Part shown: in pieces, positions 11,814 to 23,889 of the stretch
Position numbering within the stretch: position 1 is the stretch's first letter
How the letters are laid out: every line of letters begins with the position of its first letter
From: Molanna angustata
Taxonomy: Eukaryota; Arthropoda; Insecta; Trichoptera; Molannidae
DNA: 64,000 nucleotides
Reading direction: 5' to 3'
Assembly: GCA_963576475.1 (NCBI GenBank)
Contig: OY754965.1
Location: 2,053,501 to 2,117,500, forward strand
Notes under the pieces: model-generated
Databases searched by the model: none
What the model saw: the letters and a program-made list of their open reading frames with translations, nothing else
Told to the model about the DNA's origin: nothing
Program-made: the position numbers and the translations under genes

Positions 11814-12672
11814 TTAACAGATTTTTAATTATCTCAATAGAGACGAAGTTGGAATATTTACTGTAGGAGAACCGGGAAATCAAGGCACCTACAGGGCTTA
11901 CGACCTGTCATCGGCTGGTTTACGTGATCACTTTATGCGGTTGCGCAACGTTCACCAATTATGCCTTTTTAATGAGATCCCTATCAATTCAATTTTGAAA
12001 GTTCTATATATTGTAATACTGAAATTCTTTTCGCTTTAAAATAAGGAATTTTTACTACAGCCATCTATGTGTGAAATTATGAACAACATTCTTATTACTT
12101 TTTATTTATTTTTGTTGTAACGCCATCTATTGAGAGAATTGGTTTTTTGTAAATAATGAGAGCAACAATTCTGATACCTGATATAATAAAAATATTCGAT
12201 TACTTACACATTGGTAGATACAAGTAGGTAAATAAGACAAAAATGACCTTATAAGTCTGGCGCAATTCAAGGGTGACTTCTATGCGAAAAATGCATTTGT
12301 CACCTCAGGTATAAGAATTGTTGCTCTCATTATTTACAAAAAACCAATTCTCTCAATAGATGGCGTTACAACAAAAATAAATAAAAAGTAATAAGAATGT
12401 TGTTCATAATTTCACACATAGATGGCTGTAGTAAAAATTCCTTATTTTCAAGCGAAAAGAATTTCAGTATTACAATATATAGAACTTTCAAAATTGAATT
12501 GATAGGGATCTCATTAAAAAGGCATAATTGGTGAACGTTGCGCAAGCGCATAAAGTGATCACGTAAACCAGCCGATGACAGGTCGTAAGCCCTGTAGGTG
12601 CCTTGATTTCCCGGTTCTCCTACAGTAAATATTCCAACTTCGTTTCTATTGAGATAATTAAAAATCTGTTAA
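11814..12672. mobile_element. Fold-back element with near-identical 365-bp arms
   Basis: Arms 11814-12178 and 12311-12672 are inverted copies; I see only about three mismatches. Spacer is 132 bp. Outer ends begin TTAACAGATTTTTAATTATC. No coding potential beyond a mirrored 61-codon ORF. Confidence 0.9.
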
Positions 12673-13825
12673 AAAATACCTTTGACTCCCGACAAGGAAA
12701 AAAATCCAATGTTTGCGCATATGCAATAATAAAAATATTCGGTATAATTATTTCTTTCCACTATTGAATAAAAAAAACCCAAAACGCAAAAATTGTATGA
12801 TGAACTTTCGATAAGGATTTCATAAGGCCGTTGTTGAATAAAAGTTTAGAAAGATACTATTCAATGTCAAGAAAAACTAGATATTAACATGGAATTCTAA
12901 TAAATTTAACATATCAACGAATATGAAGTACTGTGGATAAACAGATCATATCAAATACAATGCTTTTCTGTGAAATGTATGCATAATGAATTACGATTAT
13001 AACAACAGAAGATATGTAAAGAGATACTACAGCTGTCTTTATTGACGTTGTTCAACTAATTGCTCCACTGGCAGATAATTAATAATAGAACCTCTTCCCC
13101 AAACCTTTAATTACGAGTATAATCATCATACAAGTTTTTTTTTTCATATTTACATAATAATGTTAATTATATACATTTTATCAATTCATCAAAATGCCCC
13201 ACTAGGCAGAAGCCTGTTTCATTTACGTTTCATTTAGCTCAAGAAAAGACAACTGTCACTTCCATACATTGAGTTATCTTTCCTTGTTTCTTTACTTGAG
13301 CTAAATGACACGTTGTCTAGGGGGGGGGCAGGATTGAAAGATGTTGTACATTTTGTACCTATAACATCAAACTTCCATATTCCAGTTTCCAGTTATGTTG
13401 TCAAAGCCGCCGCGCGCCGTGGTGGCTGATTTCTTGAAAAATGATTTGTGGAAACACATAATATTTTTTATTTTATTTATTTGGAAAAACATACAGCAAA
13501 TGGAAATTATTTTATGCATACGCCATGATTGTTAACTCGAATTAACAAACATACATTGCATAATTAATACAAAAGCAGTGAGAAAATGAGAAAAAGAAAA
13601 AAAATAATAATAATAATAATATTACACAATAAGACAGTTATAAAAAGAGAAAGACAGCATCAAACGTTAAATTAAGGCATTAAAAATATACCAAAATAAA
13701 ACTGATAAAAATACAAATACAGCATTAAGCGTACAGAAAGAAAGTAAATTAGGGAAAAAGAAAAAGGATAAGGAAAGAATGAAAATGTGGATAGGAATAT
13801 GGAATTCGTCACAAAGTTTGCCTAC
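12673..13825. other. Mostly unassigned; one small hairpin
   Basis: Around 13228-13312 'tcatttagctcaag' and its inverse flank about 55 bp. An A-rich stretch with (AAT)n follows at 13590-13625. No gene. Confidence 0.45.
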
Positions 13826-13990
13826 CCGTCATGGCCGACCGCCGTGGCACAGTTGTTAAGCCGTTCAGTTTCTGTGCGGCTGGAAACACTGATTAGTTGT
13901 AAGAAATTGCCATACGGCAATAAACTCGCCACTTGCGCAGGGTGCAAGGAAGTGTTCATTATTATTATTACCCATACTTGCCCTGTATCG
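13826..13990 (+). repeat. tRNA-derived SINE, family C, internally deleted copy
   Basis: Starts 'ccgccgtggcacagttgtta', contains 'aagaaattgccatacggcaa' and ends in (ATT)n. Compared with 14766-14955 it lacks the segment with the B box, jumping from 'ctgtgcgg' to 'ctggaaaca'. Confidence 0.7.
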
Positions 13991-14309
13991 ACCTTCGGTA
14001 AACATCATAGTTCAAATGGAATATGTCGATGTCCGCAAAATTGTAACCTATTATATTGTAGACAGATTCTGACGAAAGGAGAGTTTTGTCTATAATTGGT
14101 TCAACAGAATGGTATATGAAATACATCTTGTCTTCTGGTCGCTTTTCCTGGAACTTGTAATGAAATTTAACTAATTACTTCTGGTGAATCAATGTGATTA
14201 TGTCCAATTTCATGCAATTGGGATTGGTCAAATACAATTCTTCGTCTAATATAACGCTGAATGAAGCGAAATGAGGATCAATAAAACCAACCTTCGACCC
14301 TTTTTTTCC

Positions 14310-14500
14310 TTCTTCATATTTGTTAGCCTTCCCTCCACTGCTGAATGTAGGCCTCTTCTAATGACTTTCATTCCTCTCTGTCACGTGTCATTTACTGTCC
14401 GCCTTCTTCCTGTGATGGGGGTGGGGTCATCCGTGCATCTTTTCTGAGGGCGTTCCACCTCTCCTCTGTTTGTGTCTCTGGATGTGTCTTGCCATAAATA
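14310..14500 (-). pseudogene. Short LINE 3' fragment
   Basis: Contains 'ccctccactgctgaatgtag' and a GC-rich run typical, in reverse orientation, of the 3' ends of lepidopteran LINEs. No usable frame. Confidence 0.4.
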
Positions 14501-14765
14501 ATATAATCAATTTAAACTATAATAAAACCGATATATCTTCATCACGTCACAACAGGAATCCACTAGCATTTAACTTACCTATATGTAAAACAAACTATTT
14601 ACAGTATGCATTTATTCACAGAACTTGAAACAATTACAATGTTTTCTTTAAGAATTTGTTACTTTAAAATCATCAATAATGAAGCCCCTGAATGCCTCTT
14701 TGGCTTCTGGTGAGTAGTGTTTTTGCAAGCTCTCCTCTTTCTCTTTCCGTCCAATAAAGAATAAT

Positions 14766-14955
14766 AATGAACACTGAACTCGCCACTTGCACCCTGCGCA
14801 AGTGGCGATTTTGTTGCCGTATGGCAATTTCTTCCAACTAACCAATGTTTCCAGCCCAGAGAAGCAATATTTGCGTGAGAAATAAATTTCTCCTCTGCTG
14901 GGAATCAAACCCAGGACGCCCGCACAGAACCGAACGGCTTACCAAATGTGCCACC
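14766..14955 (-). repeat. tRNA-derived SINE, family C, fuller copy
   Basis: Minus strand: 'ggtggcacatttggtaagcc' head, B box 'tgggtttgattcccagc', then 'aagaaattgccatacggcaa' and 'cgccacttgcgcagggtgca'. Related fragments: 33770-33815 and 33880-34010 (minus), 31893-31965 (plus), 37835-37862 (minus). Confidence 0.75.
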
Positions 14956-15796
14956 TTCTATTAACCCGGGTCTTTTAAAAAACCCAAATCAATATTTTCC
15001 TGAGCAGATTGCAAACCCTCCCCAACGCTACATAGTACAACTGTGCCATGGCGGTCAGCAATTTCAATTCCTATATCCCTTCCATTTTCATCCCTATAAA
15101 TCTGCCATTAAAATTTAATAATAATAATAGTAAAATTATATTATAATTAGACGTAAAAACACATATAAAAATTAAAACATCTAGTTTTAACAAAAAAATA
15201 TAAAAATAATTACCTTTTTGGAAAAAACTAGTACGGTAAGAGTATGAAGATTGATAATAAAATCATTGTGTAAAATTATGGAGAAAATTAATAGTTTTTA
15301 ACTATGTATTCAGCACCTAGCCTACGAAAGGTGACAAGATTTTTGGTTTCTTTTATGTTTGGTGGTAAACTATTACACATTTTGAGATCTTTATTTGCAT
15401 ACAAGTGATTATTTCTGTAAACTTAATCAGTCCTCTAATGGAGTACTTAATTATTCTTGTATTACTTGTAATTAAGAAAATCAATTAAGAAATAATAAAA
15501 ACGAAGTATTTATAGATGGAATAAATAAATCAGTTATGTCATGGCTCTTGGGTGTTTGGTTCCTGTTATATTTCTGCTATATTTTAGAGTATTTATTAAG
15601 TGAAGTTTGTACAGAACTTGTTGTAATTGTTTTTGGTAACTAATATCGTCACATTCGGTATACAGACATACCTACCTACCTCCTAAGTATAAAAAAACAG
15701 TTGAAAATTACAGAAATTTAATAATAATAGACTCCCGACTCAGGCAGCAAAATGCTAGTATATGGGGTTATGACAATTGCAATAAAACAATTAAAT
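14956..15796. other. No feature seen
   Basis: AT-rich spacer between a family C SINE and a family A SINE. Nothing coding. Confidence 0.45.
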
Positions 15797-15968
15797 GATC
15801 GATGGCAGAGCGGTTAGCGCGCTGGGCTAGTAATCCAGTGGTCGCGAGTTCGAATCCTGCCTCGACCGATTTCGTTCACATATATCACAAGCATTTATGC
15901 TTATTTTAGAGAACGTAGGAAGATGTATATGTACTTGTTTAACAAGGACATATTCATTAAAAAAATGC
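15797..15968 (+). repeat. tRNA-Thr-like SINE, family A, copy
   Basis: Head with A box, CTAGTAA anticodon loop (AGT) and B box 'gagttcgaatcctgcc', then the same 3' body as the copy at 252-430, ending 'aaggacatattcattaaaaa'. tRNA scanners would probably call the head a tRNA-Thr. Confidence 0.85.
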
Positions 15969-16481
15969 AATTGCATATTCTATAGAAAATTGTCAACAAA
16001 TCCAAATGACAGTTGTCTCTGTAATCCGATTGGTGCGCCACTGTGGACGCACCGCCACAAACAAATACGTCTGATGCATTCCGTCCGATTCGTCCGCTGC
16101 GCCTCCATGGACGCTAGCCTTTAAACATCATTTTAGCTTTTTCAAAGTATATTATCTATGTGTGTATTTCGCGTAAGTTGGGCATTAATATAATTTTTGT
16201 TTAATCATGATGTTTTTTTAATATAATTTTAATATCGTCAATGTTTGTTATTATTAGATCGCGGATGATTTTGTAAGTAGATAATATTCTAATCCACAAT
16301 AAAATGTAATTTCTAATTACTATCATCATATGATCATGGTGCATTTTACATAAGTAGATGTGTATGTATTGTACTGGCTATTGCGTTTTTAGTTCCTGTC
16401 AAATCAACAATATAATTGCTAAATATGAACGAGTTATTATCAGAGAAAACATTTTCTTATTTTTCCTTGGCTTCACGTCTG

Positions 16482-16695
16482 AGGCGACAGTTACACGTAA
16501 AGTATTTACTGTGATCCATCAATTTAATATTTATTGATGGACGTCAGTATTTATTGATGGATTAATAAATTAATAATTAAATCCATTAATAAATATTGAT
16601 ATCAATAGACTAGACTACACGTTCAGTAAATACCACGATACATCAGTATTTATTGACGGATCACAGTAAATACTTTACGTGTAACTGTCGCCTGA
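16482..16695. mobile_element. Short palindromic MITE, possibly PIF/Harbinger type
   Basis: Ends 'ggcgacagttacacgtaaag' and its perfect inverse, with arms continuing into 'tatttactgtgatcc' and repeated 'tatttattgatgg'. Flanked by TGA on both sides, which would fit the TNA target of PIF/Harbinger elements. No ORF. Confidence 0.7.
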
Positions 16696-16709
16696 GGATG
16701 ATAGCTATC

Positions 16710-16790
16710 ACTTTACGACTGTCAGTTAAACAAACAAAATAATGTTGCCATATCTCCAAATAAAGTTCCTCTGATTTCATATTTAAATCT
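16710..16790. repeat. Dispersed repeat shared with 58340-58440
   Basis: Both places hold 'acgactgtcagt', 'aatgttgccatatc' and 'aagttcctct' in the same order, next to LINE fragments in each case. Probably part of LINE 3' sequence. Confidence 0.45.
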
Positions 16791-17215
16791 TCTTCATCTT
16801 CAATGCAATAGTTGGGAAGCATGCCTTCCAATATCGTCCTCCCATCGCAGCCGCGGTCTTCCAACCTTTCTTCTTCCACCTGGATGTACATTCAGGACTT
16901 TCTTTGGTGTGGTGGCATTCTCTGTACATGTCCGGCCCACCTCAATCTGCTCAATCTGACATGCACAGAGAGCCTGGGAGTCTCGTAGATGGCATACAGC
17001 TCATTATTTTATCTAATCCTCCAGGCGTAGGATTCTACGAAGTAGGTACTCGTCTCTCAAACGTGTCCAGCATTTCAGCAGATCTGGCCGTAAGTGTCCA
17101 TGTTTCACATCCATATATCATAACTGTTGTAATGATTGTACAGTGCGATTTTGTTTCCTATGGACACTTCTTGATTTGAATACCGGCAGAAGAGAGAAGA
17201 ATGCTCCGTTACCTG
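16790..17215 (-). pseudogene. LINE fragment related to the copy at 2372-2790
   Basis: Minus strand in broken frames: WRIR-NNELYAIYETPRLS, VRLSRLRWAGHVQRMP, then VEEERLEDRGCDGRTILEGM. It aligns by eye with WRIRYNDEIYSIYKTPRLS and RLSRLRWAGHVQRM of the 2372 element. Confidence 0.7.
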
Positions 17216-17289
17216 TTGTTATTCTGTTTTTTTTATTTCTGTTGTGTCCTCATTATGTATCTTTGCTGATTGTGTATCCCAGGTAATTG

Positions 17290-17575
17290 AAGTATGACAC
17301 ACCAAATTTTTGACTAGAATGAAATGAGAGGTCGGGGCTGTCCAAGAAAAGGAGTACTCAATCATGTGAACGCCATTCTGAAAGAGAGAGATGTAAGAAG
17401 CGCGAACAAAAGACGAACGTGTATGAATGTTTAAGAGGCGATGATTGCGTGCCAAGATAGAAAAGTGTGGCGTTCGATTCTCTCTGCCTACTCCGTTAGG
17501 GACATGGCGTGATGGTACGGTACAACCCCAAATGCAGTCATACCAACCACGATGTGACATTTGAATGAAACACAT
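17290..17575. repeat. Dispersed copy of the 'gtaggcagagagaat' repeat
   Basis: Holds 'cgtgccaagatagaaaagtg', 'gcgttcgattctctctgcct' and a 'gtgatggtacggta' end, the inverse of the text at 34490-34560. Unit-like, but single copy here. Confidence 0.5.
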
Positions 17576-18609
17576 TCTAGGTATTATAGGTATATTTGAA
17601 AAACTCCCGCAACGTAAGACACCTTGATAGCATTTGCGACAGGTAGGTACTAGTTGTTGGCATGTTTTACACTTCCTTTTTTGCTCGTCATCTTGACAAT
17701 GGAAGTCGAAGAATCAAACAAAACATATTAGTTCCTGCTTCGAATAAACCAATATCATTCTCTTGTACCACCTAGTCCACGACCCATTACTTAAATAATA
17801 TCTTTATATACAGACCTGACACTCATCTTACTTCCTGTAAAAGAATACTAAAAAATAACTCACATCTATATTTATCTATTTTATTTATTACACAAGGTGA
17901 CTGACGCATTAAATTCAAAAGGTGCCCCTTTTCCAAGAAAATCATATTATTTATCATTTATGACGCCCCAGATTTCTTTGTCCCAGGCGCAACTTCACCA
18001 TTTTAACATAATGTATAATAGACTATGGTAACATTCACCAATGTTAAAAAAACTTTCATCTAGGAATTACTTAAGATTGAGTAGTTCCTAACCTATCTAT
18101 CGGTCTTCACATCTGGTATTTGTTTCCTAGCTAAGAAATAAAAATCCTTTATTGTCTACACAATAGCATCATTCGTTAATTTTTATTAGATGGTTTATTT
18201 TGTAATTATTTTGATAGAATTTTTTTTTTCTATTTAATGCTTTCCTTTATTGTTTTGAAATGTTTGTTTTTTTGCACTTATATGTACTTATTTGGTTACT
18301 TTCTCTTTGTATTTGTTTTATTATCAAGTGATTATCTCATCAACTACAATATTTTATCAACAAGGTAGTTCTTCCATCCTTTTAATTGACTTCACATATC
18401 AGTTTGAACCAGAATTTTGCAATTGAATTATCTTATAACTTCTCAATCACGTAGAGCTCTGAAAATTTCATAATTTGGGTATTTCCGAAGACAATGCATG
18501 TTAAAACTGATTTTCCAGCTTGAATTTTTCTTGGTGTTTTTCTCTTTTTTATTATTGAAGGCAATAAAAAAGAAAAGAGAGAAACATCAGAAATAAACGA
18601 GTATATAGA
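17576..18609. other. No gene seen; small perfect hairpin
   Basis: Around 18535-18595 'gtttttctcttttttatt' pairs with its inverse over a short loop. Otherwise unassigned. Confidence 0.45.
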
Positions 18610-20650
18610 AAAAAAACGAGTGGCAACGCCAAGTCATTCCATAAAGTATTCAAATTTTATACGGAAAATTATCAACATTTTAATGAAGTGAGTTTGTTCA
18701 ATAATTTTTAAATTAAATATTACATTATGAAAGCTATTTTATGAAAGTGATGTGCCTTTTTAGCAATTTGAAAATAAGCAAATATCAAATTTTAAGTTTC
18801 CAGATCTTGAGGTCACTTCGAACTATTCAACAGTTAAAAAAATTAAATTCGTTTGTTGAATTACTTTTGAATTGTATAATGAAAGCTTGATATTTCTGAA
18901 ATGCAATTTTATGAAAATGATGTGCATTTTCACCAATTTGAAAATAAAAATTTCAAATTATAAGTTTCCTGAGCTTAGTTAGGGTCACTTTGAAATATTT
19001 GACAGTAAAAAAATTGTGAAGCCCTATTCAGATATCCTTCAAAATCTAATGGGGTCTAAGTGAGTATTAAATATACAAATTTGCGGAAATTTGAAAGAAT
19101 TGAATAATCTTTTAAATTTTTGCAAATTATCTCTTAAGGGGGGGACTGCTGCCAACGTACCTATTTTTCAAATTGATATACCATCATTATTTCTTATCAA
19201 ATCGTTTTGAAAAAAATAAGTTAGATAGTTTGGATATTAATAAACAAAAATATACCTTAACTTTTTGATAATGATCTATATAAATTCTTGTAGAAAAATA
19301 ATGGCATACCCCGATTTTCAAGGTTTATCATATATTTTTAATAAACTATAAGGCGTAGAGTAATATATTTTTTTTTAAATTAAAGAAGACAAAAATATCT
19401 TGAAAAATATGATGTGACGTTGCATTAATGCTTCAGGTTTAGTAAATAAACCTAAAAAATATTTATTTTTCATTCAGCGCCATTGCGTAATAAATTTTTT
19501 TTGGTTTATTTACTTAACCTGATGCGTTAATGCAACGTCATATCATATTTTTCCAGATATTTTGTTTTTCTTTAATTTATAAAAAAAAATATTGCTCTAT
19601 ACCTTATATTTTTTTAGAAATTTAAGATAAATGTCTAAAATCGGGGTATGCTTATTATTTTCCTACAAGAATATATACAGAACATAATCAAAAAGTTAAG
19701 GTGTATTTCTCTTTATTAATATCCAAACTAACTAGGTTATTTTTTTCAAAATGATTCGTATAGTAATAATGATGGTATATCAAATTGAATTAATAGGTAC
19801 GTTGGCAGCAGTCACCCTCTTAACGAAATAACCAGAATTCTCATATCTATTGTACTCATACGGTTGTAAGATATTTAATAAGCAAAATAACAAATAAAAC
19901 AATCAAACCTTGTTTTTTACTCCTAAACCTTGGTTTTTTATACCCCAAGGGGATATAATTGAAGTAATGAATTTATAAGATTATTTTTTTATTGCAGATT
20001 ATTAACTAGTATCATGCTGAGATTGTATTCTGAAAGTTTCATCGCAATGCATGTATATGTGTGTGCTCTTTGTTTTTTTACGGCGTAAACACGATTGTAT
20101 TCTACTCTATCGATTATAGCATAATAGACTAAAGTAGGTACTAATTCGTTTCTTTTCAAATTTTGATAATTTGCATTTCTATTACTCGCTTAGACCCCAT
20201 TCAAAGTTTCATCACAATGTATGTGTGTGCTCTTTGCTTTGTACGTCGTGTTTATTCTACTCTATCGATTATATACTAAAGTAGGTATTGATTATATACA
20301 TTATAGACTAAAGTAGGTAGGTATATAGGTTATACTCATTCGTTTCTTTTAAATTTTTTTTATAATTTGCATTTCTTATATCCGCTTAGACCCCATTAGA
20401 TTTTGACTAGTGCTTATCAATTTTTTTTTACTGTCAAATATTTCAAAGTGAGCTTAGGAACGTTAAAATTTGATATTTTTATTTTCAAATTACTTATGAG
20501 GCACATCACTTTCAAAAAATGTCATTGCGAATTATAAAGTTTTCATAATAAAATATTTAAATCATTTTATGAAAATGCTGAAAAATTTTCATACACAATT
20601 AGAATACTTTGTTGAGTGACTTGGAAGCGTGGAGTATGGCGTTAGCCATA
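18610..20650. mobile_element. Large inverted-repeat element with a nested TTAA element
   Basis: Diverged arms: 18610-19120 (from 'caacgccaagtcattcca') match the inverse of about 20390-20640 (to 'gacttggaagcgtgg'). Shared blocks include 'gaaagtgatgtgcct' and 'taatggggtcta'. The centre is occupied by the TTAA-flanked element 19134-19823. Confidence 0.65.
19134..19823. mobile_element. TTAA-flanked palindromic element, copy 1
   Basis: 690 bp, bounded by TTAA on both sides. Ends carry 'gactgctgccaacgtaccta' and its inverse, and the arms pair along almost the full length. The TTAA target suggests piggyBac-type mobilisation. A second copy lies at 25047-25674. Confidence 0.8.
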
Positions 20651-20751
20651 TCCCACTTGTTTCAGCAGTTATTGTTATTGGAGAAATTGTAAACACACAC
20701 TTTTTCACAAGTGCACAGTCGTAAACTGTCAAAATATGACAAAAAAGGAAA

Positions 20752-21790
20752 TATTTAGCGCCAAGTGCATTATTAAATTGTCATGTATTATTGGTGGCAT
20801 GTTGTTATTATTGTGTAAAAATATTGATAAATTCACTGTGATTCATATACCTACACGTATGAATCACGATGCACTGTGGGGTTAAGTATTATAAAAAAAG
20901 TAATATTTAGCGCCAAGTGCATTATTAAATTGTCATGTATTATTGGTGGCATGTTGTCATTATTGTATAAAAATATTGATAAATTCACTGTGATTCATAT
21001 ACACGTAAGTAATATTTAGCGCCAAGTGCATTATTAAATTGTCATGTATTATTGGTGGCATGTTGTCATTATTGTATAAAAATATTGATAAATTCACTGT
21101 GATTCATATACACGTAAGTAATATTTAGCGCCAAGTGCATTATTAAATTGTCATGTATTATTGGTGGCATGTTGTCATTATTGTATAAAAATATTGATAA
21201 ATTCACTGTGATTCATATACCTACACGTATGAATCACGATGCACTGTGGGGTTAAGTATTATAAAAAAAGTAATATTTAGCGCCAAGTGCATTATTAAAT
21301 TGTCATGTATTATTGGTGGCATGTTGTTATTATTGTGTAAAAATATTGATAAATTCACTGTGATTCATATACCTACACGTATGAATCACGATGCACTGTG
21401 GGGTTAAGTATTATAAAAAAAGTAATATTTAGCGCCAAGTGCATTATTAAATTGTCATGTATTATTGGTGGCATGTTGTCATTTTGTATAAAAATATTGA
21501 TAAATTCACTGTGATTCATATACACGTAAGTAATATTTAGCGCCAAGTGCATTATTAAATTGTCATGTATTATTGGTGGCATGTTGTCATTATTGTGTAA
21601 AAATATTGATAAATTCACTGTGATTCATATACACGTAAGTAATATTTAGCGCCAAGTGCATTATTAAATTGTCATGTATTATTGGTGGCATGTTTTCATT
21701 ATTGTGTAAAAATATTGATAAATTCACTGTGATTCATATACCTACACGTATGAATCACGATGCACTGTGGGGTTAAGTATTATAAAAAAA
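20752..21790. repeat. Modular tandem array, 109-bp and 152-bp units
   Basis: Eight units starting 'tagcgccaagtgcattatta' at 20756, 20908, 21017, 21126, 21278, 21430, 21538 and 21647. Spacings are 152, 109, 109, 152, 152, 108 and 109 bp. Long units carry an extra 43-bp module with 'cacgtatgaatcacgatgca', which makes a palindrome with the preceding 'gattcatatac'. The array abuts the fold-back element at 21800. Confidence 0.92.
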
Positions 21791-21799
21791 ATGTTCCTA

Positions 21800-22849
21800 T
21801 ATACAGGGTTACAGGTTTAGTCGTACAGAATATTAAAGGACGTTATTATTCAGGTCATTTATGATGGATTTGATGCTAAATGTTAGGTCCGAAACTTAAC
21901 CGTTATGGAGATATTGAATTTTAAAGATTTAAAAAAAAAATTTTTTTTGGCTATTTTATCAATTTATTACGGATTAGAGGTCTTAGGGTCCGTTTTTTAT
22001 GTATCTAGTTAGAGAGCATGTCAAATAATAAAAACGATTAACAAAAACTGAACCTACTACTAACAGCTTAAAAAGACAGTTCGACAACAGTTAGAATTAA
22101 AGAATTATCACTAAGTGTTTTGAACTTTGAAGCGCTTGTTGGAACTTATTCTGCAAATAACTCTAAAAACTTCTACGTTTCTTTAGCTATTCAAAAAGCT
22201 ATAACACTTGCTATTAAATAGTCAAACCATTGACCAAATAACAGTTAAGGTAGTAGAGGGGACATTTTAGTTTGAGGAAAAAGTAGCTAAAATACGTAAA
22301 CAAAACAAAAAAAAAACACAGCAATATTTTTATAATTCATGTTCGACATGGCCGCCGCTATTTCTTACACAAATTGTCATTCTTTTTCCTAAATTACTAT
22401 TAAACATGAATTATAAAAATATTGCTCTGTTTTTTTTACGTATTTTAGCTTCTTTTTCCTCAAACTAAAATGTCCCCTCTATTTTCTCAAACAATGAGCG
22501 TATTTTTTTTTCAAACTAAGAGCTTCAAAGTTAAAAACACTTTGTGATAATTCTTTAATTCTAACTGTTGTCGAGCTGTCTTTTTAAGCTGTTAGTAGTA
22601 GGTTCAGTTTTTGTTAATCATTTTTATTAATTGACATGCCCTCTAACTAGATACATAAAAAAACGGACCCTAAGACCTCTAATCCGTAAAAAATTGATAA
22701 AATAGCCATTTTTTTTTTAAATCTTTAAAATTCAATATCTCCATAACGGTTAAGTTTCGGACCTAACATTTAGCATCAAATCCATCAAAAATGACCTGAA
22801 TAATAACGTCCTTTGATATTCTGTACGACTAAACCTGTTACCCTGTATA
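21800..22849. mobile_element. Fold-back element with TATACAGGGTTACAGG ends, about 1.05 kb
   Basis: Arms 21800-22140 and 22515-22849 are inverted copies ('tacagggttacaggtttagt' against its inverse). A second, inner inverted pair lies at about 22255-22345 and 22405-22485, so almost the whole element is palindromic. TA/TATA at both outer ends. No transposase. Confidence 0.85.
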
Positions 22850-23439
22850 ATAATCTCCTCCGTAATTTGACGAAATCGGTTAAAAATTCAAAAAAAAAAA
22901 TATTATTCATACAACCAAATTGCGTATCGTAATGAGAACTTTTAATATAAAATTACTTGTGGCATATGGGAATGCAATTACAAATGAATTAGTGTACCGC
23001 TTTAAGTCGGTACTTGATCAAAATTATCCTATTATGATCAAATTCACACAAATAACATTACAGCATTTTACGAATAGACATATTTTTTATTTATCGTGTT
23101 GTATAGATTTATCAACTATGAGTGTTTATCTAACAAATTATGTTCAAAAGGTAAATTGTAAAAAAGTTCACAGATACAGCCTCTTAGGACCTGGGTATGG
23201 CTAGAATGCACTGTTGAAGAAATTATGTTATATGGATGATTTTTGAAACGCCATTCTTGTGAATTCAATAATATACTAATATTTTTTTCTTTTTTTGTTT
23301 CATTAATGTTTTTTTTCGTATGTATAATGTGTGATGTGTTATTGTTTATTCTTTTGTTATTGTCTTTCTGAACTGTCGTTCAAGAGATTTTATTTCTCTC
23401 AACATATTGACAAAGTAACAAGCCTCTCTTCTTCTTCTT
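22850..23439. other. No feature seen
   Basis: AT-rich. The 94-codon ORF here shows no family features or splice context. Confidence 0.45.
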
Positions 23440-23690
23440 CGTTTCCTCAATGCTGAGGGTTGTGATCTATGGGGCCGCTAATGGACAGAACTAGTCGCCT
23501 TCATCATTATTGGCATACTAAAACTATTGTTTTCATTATCTAATGGATAGAACTAGTCGCCTCCAGTCCTCTCTGCCCTCCGCAGCTCGCACCGCCGAAT
23601 ACAGGTCGTTCCCGGACATCTCCTTAATTTGGTCACACCATCGCGCAGGAGATCTGCCTCTACTTCTTTAGCCTGGTACACTTCCTGTGA
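23440..23690 (-). pseudogene. RTE-like LINE fragment
   Basis: Minus strand: QIKEMSGNDLYSAVRAAEG, then DWRRLVLSIR and a stop, the usual extreme C-terminus of RTE-like ORF2. Part of the end is repeated ('ggacagaactagtcgcct' occurs twice, about 75 bp apart). Confidence 0.65.
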
Positions 23691-23889
23691 TTACCTAGGG
23701 CTCTCTCCTGTATCAAGCCAAGATGTGCGAAATTTGTATGCTAGATCTATATTTTTCACGCATGTATGTTATATAGATTTACTCAGAATTCGGAGTATAA
23801 CATTTAGTGTGTCTGTATGTCTGTGTGGTTTTGTCCCCCCCCCGCACTTTATTACTTTTTATCCGCTCAATGCACAAAGCCTAAAATAT

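Noticed and set aside
15797..15870. tRNA-Thr (AGT) gene on the plus strand
   Set aside because: Same SINE family as 252-430; a shared tail of about 100 bp follows the head.
21373..21618. 81-codon minus-strand ORF with an internal repeat
   Set aside because: It is a reading of the 109/152-bp tandem array, open only because the unit is AT-rich and short.
22920..23204. 94-codon plus-strand ORF
   Set aside because: No family features, no start context and no splice-compatible neighbours.
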